A DNA stretch of 64,000 nt, taken from Bog-532 sp965277615. GTDB lineage: Bacteria; Actinomycetota; Actinomycetes; Streptosporangiales; Streptosporangiaceae. The position numbers were made by a program, and so were the translations under genes. Position 1 is the stretch's first letter. Each line of letters opens with the position of its first letter. The stretch covers positions 434,001-498,000 of the forward strand of contig CBDIDG010000004.1 in assembly GCA_965277615.1 (NCBI GenBank). The letters run 5' to 3'. The notes under the pieces were generated by a model. It had not been told where the DNA came from, did not search any database, and saw only the letters and a program-made list of their open reading frames with translations. This document shows positions 43,921 through 53,259 of this stretch, in pieces.

Positions 43921-45255
43921 ATGACCACGATTGCCAGCTCGCCCGGAGACCTCGGCCCCGGGGACCTCGACCCCGGCGACCTCGAGCCCATCGAGACGGC
44001 CTCGACCGATGAGCTGCGGGCGCTGCAGCTTCAGCGCCTGCAGTGGTCACTGCGCCACGCCTACGAGAACGTGCCACACTACCGGGACGCGTTCGACGCG
44101 GCCGGGGTCCACCCAGACGACTGCAAGGAGCTGGCCGACCTGGCCAAGTTCCCGTTCACGGCCAAGGCCGACCTGCGGGAGAACTACCCGTTCGGCATGT
44201 TCGCGGTCCCGCGCGAGCAGGTGGCCCGGGTGCACGCCTCGTCCGGGACCACCGGCCGCGCCACCGTGGTCGGCTACACCCACACCGACCTCGACACCTG
44301 GGCCACGGTCATGGCTCGTTCGATCCGGGCCGCGGGCGGCCGCCCCGGGCACATCCTGCACAACGCCTACGGGTACGGCCTGTTCACCGGCGGCCTGGGG
44401 GCCCACTACGGGGCCGAGAAGCTCGGCTGCACGGTCGTCCCGGTCTCTGGCGGCATGACCGAGCGGCAGGTCACGCTGATCCGGGACTTCCGGCCCGACG
44501 TCATCATGGTCACCCCGTCCTACATGCTGGCCATCGTGGACGAGATGGAGCGCCAGGGCCTGGACCCGGCCCAGTGCTCGCTGAAGTACGGGATCTTCGG
44601 GGCCGAGCCGTGGACCAACGAGATGCGCACCGAGATGGAGGCCCGGGCGGGCCTCGACGCCACCGACATCTACGGCCTGTCCGAGGTCATGGGGCCGGGC
44701 GTGGCCCAGGAATGCGTCGAGACCAAAGACGGCCTGCACGTCTGGGAAGACCACTTCTACCCCGAGGTGATCGACCCCGAAACCGGCGAGGTCCAGCCCG
44801 ACGGTGAACCGGGCGAGCTGGTGTTCACCTCGCTGACCAAGCAGGCCATGCCGGTGATCCGGTACCGGACCCGCGACCTGACCCGGCTGCTGCCCGGCAC
44901 GGCCCGGACCATGCGCCGGATGGAGAAGATCACCGGCCGCACCGACGACATGATCATCCTGCGGGGCGTCAACCTGTTCCCGACCCAGATCGAGGAGCTG
45001 ATCCTGCGCACCCCGGCCCTGTCGCCGCACTTCCAGCTGCACCTGTCCCGCCGGGGCCGGATGGACGCGATGGCCGTGCACGTCGAGCGCCGGGCCGACG
45101 CCACCCCGGACGAGGCCGCCGCGGCCGGGGTTCAGCTGGCCACGCTGATCAAGAACACCATCGGCGTGAGCACGGAGATCGTGGTCACCGAGCCCGAGTC
45201 GATCGAGCGCTCGCTGGGCAAGATGCGCCGCATCATCGACGAGCGCCCGACCTGA
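43921..45255 (+). CDS. paaK: Phenylacetate-CoA ligase
   Basis: 444 residues with GGAGA before the ATG. Typical PaaK features are SSGTTGRATVVGYTHTDLD (P-loop), NAYGYGLFTGGLGAHYGAE, GIFGAEPWTNEMR, DIYGLSEVMGPGVAQEC and the C-terminal KITGRTDDMIILRGVNLFPT. It activates phenylacetate as the CoA thioester, the first step of the pathway. A short acidic N-terminal extension (PGDLGPGDLDPGDLEP) is built of tandem repeats. It converges with, and overlaps by 23 bp, the ArsR-like gene. Confidence 0.95.
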   Translation: MTTIASSPGDLGPGDLDPGDLEPIETASTDELRALQLQRLQWSLRHAYENVPHYRDAFDAAGVHPDDCKELADLAKFPFTAKADLRENYPFGMFAVPREQVARVHASSGTTGRATVVGYTHTDLDTWATVMARSIRAAGGRPGHILHNAYGYGLFTGGLGAHYGAEKLGCTVVPVSGGMTERQVTLIRDFRPDVIMVTPSYMLAIVDEMERQGLDPAQCSLKYGIFGAEPWTNEMRTEMEARAGLDATDIYGLSEVMGPGVAQECVETKDGLHVWEDHFYPEVIDPETGEVQPDGEPGELVFTSLTKQAMPVIRYRTRDLTRLLPGTARTMRRMEKITGRTDDMIILRGVNLFPTQIEELILRTPALSPHFQLHLSRRGRMDAMAVHVERRADATPDEAAAAGVQLATLIKNTIGVSTEIVVTEPESIERSLGKMRRIIDERPT

Positions 45256-46267
45256 CCGCCCGGCCGGGGCGGCCCGCCGTCCTGGCCGGCCCGGCCGGGC
45301 TGGTCGAATTGACACCGACCAGGTTGGCGCCGGCCGGGGTCTGAGAGTAGAGGACGGAGCGGCCGGCCCGGCGGCGCTGAACCAGGCCCGCGTCGAGCAG
45401 GACCTTCAGGTGCCGCCCGGCCGAGCCGAGCCCCAGCCCGGTCAGCGCGACCAGCTGGGTGGTGCTCTTCGGGGTGTCCAGCAGGATCAGCACCCGGGCC
45501 CGGCCCGGGCCGATGAGCGCGGCCAGCGGGGCGGGCACCGGGGCCTGGGCCGCCTGCGCCAGCACTCCCGCGCATGGGTAGATCAGCGCATACCGGTGCG
45601 GCTCGTCCCAGGTGGTCCAGCCCTGACCCGGGGTTACCGGGACGAACAGCAGCTGAGCCCCGGAGATGTCCCGCGGCGGGTAGTTGATCGCGTTGATCTG
45701 CAGCCGGCCGTGGCCCAGCCACCGGGTACCGGGCCGCATGCCGTCCAGCGCGGCGGTCCAGCCCCCGGCGCCGAGCTGGGCCGACCGGGCCAGGATGTCG
45801 GCTTCGAGGATGCGCCGGCGCGCAGGCCAGTACGGCCGCACGCAGCCGTCCCACACCCACTCCAGCAGATCGGCCAGCCGGGCGGCCAGGTCCGGCCGCC
45901 GCAGCTCGTCCGGCACCGGTCCGCCCAGCGCGACCGCCAGGTCCGCGGTCACCCGCTCCGGGGTGGCGGCACGGATCTGGGTCAGCTCGGCCGCGAACGG
46001 CTGCTCGCCGTCGCCCAGGGGGGCGGGCGCGAACACGTCCGCGATCCAGCGCCGTCCCAGGGCCGCACGAACGGCGCGGGCCACCAGCGGGTCGCCCGCC
46101 AGGCGCTGGGTGTACGCGGGCAGGTGAGCGTCCAGCCAGGCCTTTTCGCCGGGGTGGGCCGCCTCGCGCCGATGCAGCACCAGCAGGCTCGCGGTCGTCT
46201 CGGCCAGCGGGGAGATCACGAACCGGCTGGCGGCCAGGGTGTCGGCGCTGACGATCCAGTGGCCCAT
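45233..46267 (-). CDS. ArsR-type winged-helix regulator
   Basis: 344 residues starting MGHWIVSADTLAASRFVIS. The N-terminal about 230 residues are a DUF5937-like region of actinobacterial regulators with VISPLAETTASLL. The C-terminal HTH is ARVLILLDTPKSTTQLVALT then GLGLGSAGRHLKVLLDAGLVQRRR. The ATG has GGAGG seven bases upstream, and that RBS is inside a 22-bp palindrome. It is divergent from an MFS exporter and probably controls both genes. Confidence 0.87.
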   Translation of the reverse strand: MGHWIVSADTLAASRFVISPLAETTASLLVLHRREAAHPGEKAWLDAHLPAYTQRLAGDPLVARAVRAALGRRWIADVFAPAPLGDGEQPFAAELTQIRAATPERVTADLAVALGGPVPDELRRPDLAARLADLLEWVWDGCVRPYWPARRRILEADILARSAQLGAGGWTAALDGMRPGTRWLGHGRLQINAINYPPRDISGAQLLFVPVTPGQGWTTWDEPHRYALIYPCAGVLAQAAQAPVPAPLAALIGPGRARVLILLDTPKSTTQLVALTGLGLGSAGRHLKVLLDAGLVQRRRAGRSVLYSQTPAGANLVGVNSTSPAGPARTAGRPGRAVRSGARR

Positions 46268-46289
46268 AGTTTCGCCTCCACGCGAAACT
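46268..46289. promoter_or_regulatory. Perfect palindromic operator covering the ArsR-gene RBS
   Basis: AGTTTCGC-N6-GCGAAACT is a perfect 8-bp inverted repeat directly adjacent to the regulator's ATG; the six-base spacer contains the GGAGG ribosome site on the minus strand. Binding would block both translation initiation and the divergent MFS promoter, 35 bp away. As RNA it would also fold and sequester the RBS. Confidence 0.75.
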
Positions 46290-46323
46290 CTAACTCCCGG
46301 GCGCACTGGTCGCTGAGGCTGAG

Positions 46324-47517
46324 GTGGTGCGCACCTACCGCGAACTGTTCGCCGTCCCGGAGTTCCGGCCGCTGTTCTGGACCAGCTCGGTCCAGGTGGC
46401 GGCGCAGACCATCAGCGGCCTGGCCCTGGCCACGCTGATCTTCGACAGAACCGGGTCGCCGCTGCTGTCCGCGCTGGCTATGTTCGGCCCGTCGCTGACC
46501 CAGCTGATCGGTGCGAGCACACTGCTGGCCTTGGCCGATCGGCTGCCAGCACGGGCGCTGATCAGCGGCCTGGCGCTGGCCTTCGGGGTCAGCACCGCCG
46601 CGCTGGCCGTGCCCGGCCTGCCGGTCTGGGCCGCGTTCGCCATCCTGGCCGTCCAGGGGCTGGGTGGATCGCTGACCGGCGCGGTCCGGTACGGGCTGCT
46701 CACCGACGTGCTGACCGCCGACGGTTACCTGCTCGGCCGGTCGGTGCTGAACATGGCGGTCGGGGCCATGCAGATCGGCGGGTTCGCGGCCGGGGGCATC
46801 CTGGTGCTCGCGCTGTCCCCTCGTGGCACCCTGCTGACCGGCGCCGCCCTGTTCGCGCTCGGGTCGGTGGTGGCCCGGTTCGGCCTGACCCGCCGCCCCC
46901 CGCGTGCCACCGGGCGGGCCTCGGTCCGGGACACCTGGCGGGTCAACCGGTGGCTGTGGTCGAGTATCACCCGCCGCTACATCTACCTGGCCTTGTGGCT
47001 GCCCAACGGGCTGATCGTCGGGTGCGAGTCACTGTTCGTGTCCTACGCGCCCCGGCACGCCGGGCTGCTGTTCGTCTGCGCCGCCGCCGGGATGCTGGCC
47101 GGCGACACCCTGGCCGGGCGGTTCATCAGCCGGCGGTGGCGGGAGCGGCTCGGCGCCCCGCTGCGGCTGCTGCTGGCCGCGCCCTACCTGGTGTTCGCGA
47201 TGCCGATCCCGCTCCCGGTCGCGGCGGCCGCCATTGTCCTGGCCTCGGTCGGCTACTGCGCCAGCCTGGTGCTGCAGGAACGCCTGATGACGCTGACCCC
47301 GGACAACATGAGCGGGCAGGCGCTGGGCCTGGCGTCGTCCGGCATGCTGGCCATGCAGGGCGTCGGGGCCACGCTGGCGGGCGTGGTGGCCCAGCTCAGC
47401 TCGCCGGGCACGGCCATGGCGGTCATGGCCGGCGCCTCGCTCGCGATCACGCTGACCCTGGCTCCTGGTCTGCGCCCGGTGCGAGGGGTCCCGATCCCGG
47501 TGCCATCAGCAAAGTGA
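46324..47517 (+). CDS. MFS transporter
   Basis: 397 residues, twelve hydrophobic helices, starting at GTG (MVRTYRELFAVPEF). Features include EFRPLFWTSSVQVAAQTISG, ALAMFGPSLTQLIGAS and a C-terminal half with YCASLVLQERLMTLTPDNM. That last motif resembles the LRGR-like region of MFS_3/enterobactin exporter-type proteins. It is divergent from an ArsR-like gene and shares its palindromic operator, so regulated efflux is likely. The substrate is unknown. Confidence 0.9.
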   Translation: MVRTYRELFAVPEFRPLFWTSSVQVAAQTISGLALATLIFDRTGSPLLSALAMFGPSLTQLIGASTLLALADRLPARALISGLALAFGVSTAALAVPGLPVWAAFAILAVQGLGGSLTGAVRYGLLTDVLTADGYLLGRSVLNMAVGAMQIGGFAAGGILVLALSPRGTLLTGAALFALGSVVARFGLTRRPPRATGRASVRDTWRVNRWLWSSITRRYIYLALWLPNGLIVGCESLFVSYAPRHAGLLFVCAAAGMLAGDTLAGRFISRRWRERLGAPLRLLLAAPYLVFAMPIPLPVAAAAIVLASVGYCASLVLQERLMTLTPDNMSGQALGLASSGMLAMQGVGATLAGVVAQLSSPGTAMAVMAGASLAITLTLAPGLRPVRGVPIPVPSAK

Positions 47518-47613
47518 CCCGGCATTTGGCGGTGACCTGTTAATTATTTTTAAATGGCTGGCGTGAATGCGGCGGTAAAGGTCCGGCCGGCGGCCCGCCA
47601 GTGCGGCGCTACG

Positions 47614-48399
47614 ATGTCGGACGTGACCGACGACTTCGACGTCAGCGTGCCGTCCATCGCGCGGGTCTATGACTACCTGCTGGACGGGAAGGACAATTTC
47701 GCCGCCGACCGGGAAGTGGCGGAAAAGCTGCTGGCCGTTGCGCCGCTCACGGTCCAGGTGACCCGGGAGAACCGGCAGTTCCTGGCCCGGGCCGTGACCT
47801 GGGCCGCCCGGCAGGGCATCGGCCAGTTCATCGACCTCGGCTGCGGGATGCCGACCGTGCCCAACACCCACGGGACAGCGCAGAAGATCGATCCGGCGAC
47901 CCGGGTGGCGTACGTCGACAACGACCCGGTGGTGCTGGCCCACCTGCGCGCGCTGGCGGCCCAGGGCAACCCCGGTGTGACCGTCATCCCCGGCGACGTG
48001 CGCGAGCCGGCCCCGATCCTGGACGCCGTGGCGGCCGGCGTCGATCTGGCCGCCCCGGCCTGCCTGATGATGGGCTTCCTGCTGCACTTCTTCGACCCGG
48101 ACGCCGCCCGGGCCCTGGTGGCCAGCTACGTGGCCCCGCTCGCGCCCGGCAGCTACGTCATCCTGTCGGCCGGCCGCGGCGACAGCGACGAGGCCGACAA
48201 GGGCTTCGGCTCCTACTCCTCCGGGGCGATCCAGGTCTACAACCACTCGGTGGCCGATTTCACCAGCTTCTTCGGTGACCTCGAACTGGTCCCGCCGGGC
48301 GTGGTGGACAGCCGCGAGTGGCACCCCGAGTGGGATAAGCCCATCCACCTGCCCCCGCGCGAAGGCCAGGTCATCGTCGGTGTGGCCCGGGTCGCCTGA
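47614..48399 (+). CDS. SAM-dependent methyltransferase (Methyltransf_19/DUF574)
   Basis: 261 residues starting MSDVTDDFDVSVPSIARVYDY. It has the family signature SIARVYDYLLDGKDNFAADR and the SAM-binding FIDLGCGMPTVPNTH, then VAYVDNDPVVLAH and VTVIPGDVREP. This family is nearly restricted to actinomycetes, often near XRE/DUF397 genes, and its substrate is unknown. Here it stands alone between the MFS gene and a long non-coding region. Confidence 0.92.
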   Translation: MSDVTDDFDVSVPSIARVYDYLLDGKDNFAADREVAEKLLAVAPLTVQVTRENRQFLARAVTWAARQGIGQFIDLGCGMPTVPNTHGTAQKIDPATRVAYVDNDPVVLAHLRALAAQGNPGVTVIPGDVREPAPILDAVAAGVDLAAPACLMMGFLLHFFDPDAARALVASYVAPLAPGSYVILSAGRGDSDEADKGFGSYSSGAIQVYNHSVADFTSFFGDLELVPPGVVDSREWHPEWDKPIHLPPREGQVIVGVARVA

Positions 48400-49045
48400 G
48401 GCCGGTTCTGGCCGGGTCGTGGGAGGTGGCGGGGGTGACGCGCCAGCCTCTCCAGCCTCAGGACTTCTCGGCGCGCGGTTTTGTGGAGCAAAGTCAGCGC
48501 CCCTTGGCTCCTGAGCGGCGTGGGGTTGGCGGGACTGATGAGGTGGCACACAGGCGCAGCCCCGTTCACTGGTGCAGTGGCAGGGATGATCACTGCAACT
48601 GCTCCAGTGAGAGCCAGAGCCCCAGTTTGTGAGGCTTGTGGTGCTGGTGAGGGCGGCCGAGCGCGGCTGCGCACGCGGGTGCCCAGGCCTGGCCCCATCC
48701 CGCGACCAGAGGCCCCCGCCGGAGGCACCAGCCCGAGCTACTTGGGACCTAAGTGGCAGGTGTGGCCGTTGGAGCCGGGGTGAGGCGCCGCTGGGTGCCG
48801 TGGGAGGCGGGTGGGACGTGCGGGGTGGGGCCCCGGGGGGTGATCCACGGCCGGGTGACGTAGTCAGCGCATACGACTGACTACGTCACCGGGGAATGGA
48901 TCTTGGTGGCAGTGGGGACGCTGGGACTGGCGGGGCAGGCTAGCGGCACGAGCGGGCCGTCGCGGGAGGCACCCGGTGGCGGGATCTGGGCTCATGCAGA
49001 CGTAATCTTCAAGGGTTGCTGAGGTCCAACTTGGACAAATGAGCC
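48400..49045. other. 646-bp gene-free region with two hairpin elements
   Basis: No convincing ORF on either strand. Its first part contains an inverted repeat ACTGGTGCAGT (48568-48578) / ACTGCTCCAGT (48598-48608), one mismatch, 19-nt loop, in sequence of lower GC than its surroundings. Its second part contains copy B of the structured hairpin element. The last about 140 bp, before the ferric-reductase-like gene, are plain. Confidence 0.65.
48813..48904 (+). repeat. Structured hairpin element, copy B
   Basis: The same order as copy A: GGGACGTGCGGG box, a 17-bp stem (48851-48867 with 48877-48893; one G-G mismatch at the same place as in copy A), loop CGCATACGA and tail AATGGATCTT. Relative to copy A, three adjacent pairs are swapped in a compensatory way and the T-T mismatch becomes T-A. 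The tail ends 142 bp before the GTG of the ferric-reductase-like gene. Confidence 0.7.
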
Positions 49046-50434
49046 GTGTCTTCTTCCACTCTTGCGCCCGGACGGGGCGGCCCGGCGGCCGGCGCTCCGC
49101 GGGGCGGGGCGGCCGGTAGAGCGCGGGCGCGCCCGGGACTGGTGCTGGCCCTGATCGTGGCGGGTGGGCTGGCCGCGATCGGGCTGTGGTGGGATGAGAC
49201 CCCGGCGATCAGCGGGCTGGGTGACTGGCTGACCAACGCGGGCCGGATCACCGGGCTGCTGGCCGGGTACGGGGTAGTCGTGCTGGTCGCGCTGATGGCT
49301 CGGCTGCCGCCGGTCGAGCGCGGGGTCGGGGCGGACCGGCTGGCCCGCTGGCACGCGATGGGCGGCCGCTACACGGTGTGCCTGGTGGCCACGCACGCGG
49401 TGCTGATCATCTGGGGCTACGCGGTCACCGCCCACACCAACGTGGTCAGCCAGACCAAGATCCTGCTGGTCAGTTACCCGGATGTGCTCGCGGCCACGGT
49501 GGGCGGCCTGCTCCTGGTCGGGGTGGGCATCAGCTCGATGCGCGCGGCCCGCCGGCGGCTGCGCTACGAGACCTGGTACTACCTGCACCTCTACACGTAC
49601 CTGGCCGTCGCGCTGGCGTTCAGCCACCAGTTCGCGGTCGGGGCCGAGTTCATCTCCAGCCTGCCCGCGCGCGTCGGCTGGGGCGCGCTCTACCTCGTGG
49701 TCTTCGCCGCCATCTTCTGGTACCGGTTCGTCACCCCGGTACGCCAGGCGTTCCGGCACCGGATGCGGGTCCAGTCGCTCCAGCCCGAGGGACCGGGCCT
49801 GGTCAGCGTGGTGGTCAGCGGGCGGCACCTGGACGAGCTGCGGGCCGAATCGGGCCAGTTCTTCCGCTGGCGGTTCCTGGCCCGCGGCCGGTGGTGGGTG
49901 TCGGCCCCGTACTCGCTGTCCGCGCCGCCGCAACCGGACCGGCTGCGGTTCACGGCCAAGGCGATCGGGGACCATAGCCGGGCGCTGGCCGAGCTGCGCC
50001 CGGGGACGCGGGTGGTGGCCGAGGGCCCGTTCGGCGCCCTGACCGCCGCTCGCCGCCGGCAGCGGCAGGTGCTGCTGATCGCAGGCGGGGTAGGCATCAC
50101 CCCCCTGCGGGCTCTGTTCCAGACCATCCCGGCCGGGGACGGCGACCTGACCCTGGTCTACCGGGCCAGCCAGGACAGCGACGTGGCGTTCCGGCGGGAG
50201 CTGGAGCAGCTGGCCCGGCAGCGCCACGCCCAGCTGTGGTTCGTCGTCGGCCGCCGCGCCGACCTGGGTGAGGACCCGCTCAACGCGGCCGTGCTCAGCG
50301 CCAACGTCCCCGGCCTGGCCCAGCACGACGTGTACGTGTGCGGGCCGGCCGGCATGACCGACGCCGTTATCCGCGAGCTGCTGGTGGCCGGGGTCCCGCG
50401 CCGGAACATCCACCGCGAGTCGTTCGAGTTCTGA
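49046..50434 (+). CDS. Ferric-reductase-like transmembrane flavoprotein (FNR fold)
   Basis: 462 residues from GTG. About six membrane helices in residues 30-215 carry the haem-ligand pattern RWHAMGGRYTVCLVATHAV and YYLHLYTYLAVALAFSHQF. A cytosolic FAD/NAD(P)H domain follows with SAPYSLSAPPQ, LIAGGVGITPLRALF and VYVCGPAGMTDAV. It moves electrons from NAD(P)H through flavin and two haems across the membrane. The FMN-binding protein next to it is the likely acceptor. The hairpin element lies upstream. Confidence 0.9.
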   Translation: MSSSTLAPGRGGPAAGAPRGGAAGRARARPGLVLALIVAGGLAAIGLWWDETPAISGLGDWLTNAGRITGLLAGYGVVVLVALMARLPPVERGVGADRLARWHAMGGRYTVCLVATHAVLIIWGYAVTAHTNVVSQTKILLVSYPDVLAATVGGLLLVGVGISSMRAARRRLRYETWYYLHLYTYLAVALAFSHQFAVGAEFISSLPARVGWGALYLVVFAAIFWYRFVTPVRQAFRHRMRVQSLQPEGPGLVSVVVSGRHLDELRAESGQFFRWRFLARGRWWVSAPYSLSAPPQPDRLRFTAKAIGDHSRALAELRPGTRVVAEGPFGALTAARRRQRQVLLIAGGVGITPLRALFQTIPAGDGDLTLVYRASQDSDVAFRRELEQLARQRHAQLWFVVGRRADLGEDPLNAAVLSANVPGLAQHDVYVCGPAGMTDAVIRELLVAGVPRRNIHRESFEF

Positions 50435-50482
50435 CCGTTCCCTGCCCTGTCCTACGCTGGCCGTCAACGAAAGGCACCGCTC

Positions 50483-51001
<519 letters not shown>

Positions 51002-51020
51002 CCAAAGGCGGCCTGGGCCG

Positions 51021-51380
51021 ATGACTCTCTCGGCCCGCCAGCAAGCGATCCTGGACCAGATCGAGCGGGCGCTGGCCGCGGCTGATCCGCAGCTGAAATC
51101 GAAGTTCGGCATCTTCACCCGGCTCACGTCACGGGACACGATGCCAGCGACCGAGACCGTGCCGGCCGACGAACGCCAGCGCAGCCGGGCCAAGTCGCTG
51201 GTCGGGCTGCTGGTGGTTTCCGTCATGGCGGTCAGCCTGGTCGGCGCGTTCCTGTTCAGCGTGATCGGCATGCGTAACGACTGTCCCGGCCTGCCGTCCG
51301 ACCAGACGATGGCCAGCGCCGCGGTGCGGTACGCGGCCTGCAGCCACGACACCGCCGCCTGGAGCAAGGGCGGGCGCTGA
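51021..51380 (+). CDS. DUF3040 small membrane protein
   Basis: 119 residues. The N-terminal LSARQQAILDQIERALAAAD with DPQLKSKFGIFTRL is the DUF3040 signature of actinomycetes, and a single helix LVGLLVVSVMAVSLVGAFLF follows about residue 73. Unlike many relatives with two helices it has only one clear one, plus a short Cys-containing tail. It may belong to the preceding electron-transfer operon. Function unknown. Confidence 0.87.
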   Translation: MTLSARQQAILDQIERALAAADPQLKSKFGIFTRLTSRDTMPATETVPADERQRSRAKSLVGLLVVSVMAVSLVGAFLFSVIGMRNDCPGLPSDQTMASAAVRYAACSHDTAAWSKGGR

Positions 51381-51399
51381 CGTCGGTCAGGCCCTCCGG

Positions 51400-52587
51400 T
51401 CACGCGGTCTCCGGGCCGGTGAGGCCGAACAGCGGCTCGTCGGGGGAACGCAGGTCGGCCGTGGGCAGGCCGCCGGGGTACAGGCGGCGAACCTTGTCGG
51501 TCACGGAGATCGCGACCTCGACGTGCTGGCGGCGGCTGGCGGTGTAGAACGCCTGGGCGTCCGCGCTCAGCTTGGGCAGGGCGTGCAGGGGCTTGTCGCT
51601 GACCGCGAGCAGGGTCGCGGTCGGTATCCGGTACCGGAACCCGTTCGCGGCGACGGTGGCGGACTCCATGTCCACCGCCAGCGCGCGGGAGACCCCCAGC
51701 CACTCCTCCACCGCGGACAGGTTCAGCTCCCAGTTCCGGTTGGCGGTGGTGAACACGATGCCGGCCCGGCTGCGCAGGCCACGCTCGAGCAGTTCGCCCA
51801 GGAGCAGGTTGTTCAGCGCGTAGTTGGAGATCACCGGCACTCGCAGCGGGAGGATGTCGTCCAGCACCCGGTCGTCGCGCATAAACGCGGTGGCCAGGAC
51901 CAGGTCGCCGACGTCCTGGTGGTTCCGCAGCCCGGCGCAGTGCCCGATCATCAGGATCAGATCGGGGCGGAGCACGGCCAGGTGATCGGTGATGGTCTTG
52001 GCGTTGGACGGGCCGACCCCGATGTTGACGATGCTCACACCAGCGCGGCCGGGCTGCTCGTAGTGCCAGGCCGGCATCTGGCGGCCGTCGCTGTCGGGGC
52101 CGACGCAGCCCGGCAGCGCGGCGCGGAACTCCGCCACGTGCCAGGCGTAGTTGGTCAGCAGCACGTAGCGCTGGAAGCTCTCGGCCGCGGTGCCGGTGTA
52201 GTGCTCGAGCCGGTCGATGGACAGCGCCATCCGCTCCGGGCCGAACAGGAACAGCTTCTTGCGCCGCAGGTCCCAGCGAGTCTCGTCGACGGCCGGCCCG
52301 ATCCGGGGATCGCGCAGGCTGATGACCTTCCGGCCACGGCAGACCGAGATCCGGGCGCCCTTGGCCGCCAGCCGCCCCAGTTCGCGCTCCAGGTACCAGC
52401 GGATGGCGTTGGGCGCGGCGAACTCGCCCTCGAGCACGCGGTTATCCACCGACCAGGGCCGCTCGACCTTCAGCCGCGGGTAGTAACCCTCGGCGTAGGC
52501 CGTTTCCATGGCGTCGCACAGCCGCGCGATCTCCGGGCCGCGGCGGTCGCCGTCCACCAGGGCGGAGAAATCCATCGTCAACGTCAT
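51400..52587 (-). CDS. amn: AMP nucleosidase
   Basis: 395 residues. The N-terminal domain (about 1-150) carries DAMETAYAEGYYPRLKVERP and IRWYLERELGRLAAKGARIS, and the C-terminal PNP/UDP-phosphorylase-like domain has NIGVGPSNAKTITDHLAVLR, GHCAGLRNHQDVGDLVLA and ALAVDMESATVAANGFRYRI with active-site ME. It hydrolyses AMP to adenine and ribose 5-phosphate. It is about 90 residues shorter than E. coli Amn. Another PNP-family role is possible but the layout fits Amn. Confidence 0.87.
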   Translation of the reverse strand: MTLTMDFSALVDGDRRGPEIARLCDAMETAYAEGYYPRLKVERPWSVDNRVLEGEFAAPNAIRWYLERELGRLAAKGARISVCRGRKVISLRDPRIGPAVDETRWDLRRKKLFLFGPERMALSIDRLEHYTGTAAESFQRYVLLTNYAWHVAEFRAALPGCVGPDSDGRQMPAWHYEQPGRAGVSIVNIGVGPSNAKTITDHLAVLRPDLILMIGHCAGLRNHQDVGDLVLATAFMRDDRVLDDILPLRVPVISNYALNNLLLGELLERGLRSRAGIVFTTANRNWELNLSAVEEWLGVSRALAVDMESATVAANGFRYRIPTATLLAVSDKPLHALPKLSADAQAFYTASRRQHVEVAISVTDKVRRLYPGGLPTADLRSPDEPLFGLTGPETA

Positions 52588-52670
52588 GAGCCCATATTCG
52601 CAGCCGTGCCCGGCCGACGGCGGCCGATAATGGCGTGCGCGTGGCCTGGCCGGCGAGTACGACTGGTGGG

Positions 52671-53210
52671 ATGCCGGAGCTGATCGTGCCCGACCCTGCG
52701 GTGCACCGCTCGTTCCTGGCCGCGATGGCCGAGTTCCAGGCTGAAGGGCGCGGCGGCCCGGACGACACCACGATGCTGGGCCGGGAGATCTACCGGTGGA
52801 CGGACCGGTGGGACGACCCGGCCGAGTTCGCGGCCTACGTCCGGTGGCTGCGGGCGGACGCGGCCGAGGAGTCAGCGCGCCCGCCAGGGTACGTGCCCGG
52901 GACCACGATGTGGTGGGCCGACGGCCAGCAGTACCTGGGCCGGCTGACCATCCGGCACCGGCTCACCCCGTCGCTGCTGAATGGCGGCGGGCACATCGGC
53001 TACGACATCCGGCCCGGCGCCCGGCGTCGCGGCCACGCCACCGCGATGCTGGCCGCGGCCCTTCCGGTGGCGCGCGGGCTGGGCATCGACCCGGTGCTGA
53101 TCACCTGCAACGAGGACAACACCGGGTCGCGCAAGGTCATCGAGGCCAACGGCGGGGTGCTGGAGGACATCCGTGACGGCAAAATGCGGTTCTGGGCCGC
53201 CACGTCCTGA
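52671..53210 (+). CDS. GNAT family N-acetyltransferase
   Basis: 179 residues starting MPELIVPDPAVHRSFL behind GGTGGG. The acetyl-CoA loop is DIRPGARRRGHATAML, with GRLTIRHRLTP and VLITCNEDNTGSRKVIEANG around it, as in YjgM/WecD-like acetyltransferases. The substrate is unknown. It is divergent from amn. Confidence 0.88.
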   Translation: MPELIVPDPAVHRSFLAAMAEFQAEGRGGPDDTTMLGREIYRWTDRWDDPAEFAAYVRWLRADAAEESARPPGYVPGTTMWWADGQQYLGRLTIRHRLTPSLLNGGGHIGYDIRPGARRRGHATAMLAAALPVARGLGIDPVLITCNEDNTGSRKVIEANGGVLEDIRDGKMRFWAATS

Positions 53211-53259
53211 GGCCCCCGGCCGCTTGATCAGCGCTGCGGTGGGCGGGAGCTGAACCCGG

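Noticed and set aside
48237..48728. Minus-strand open frame of 163 codons in the intergenic region
   Set aside because: Overlaps the end of the methyltransferase gene, has no RBS or motif and a low-complexity composition; treated as non-coding.
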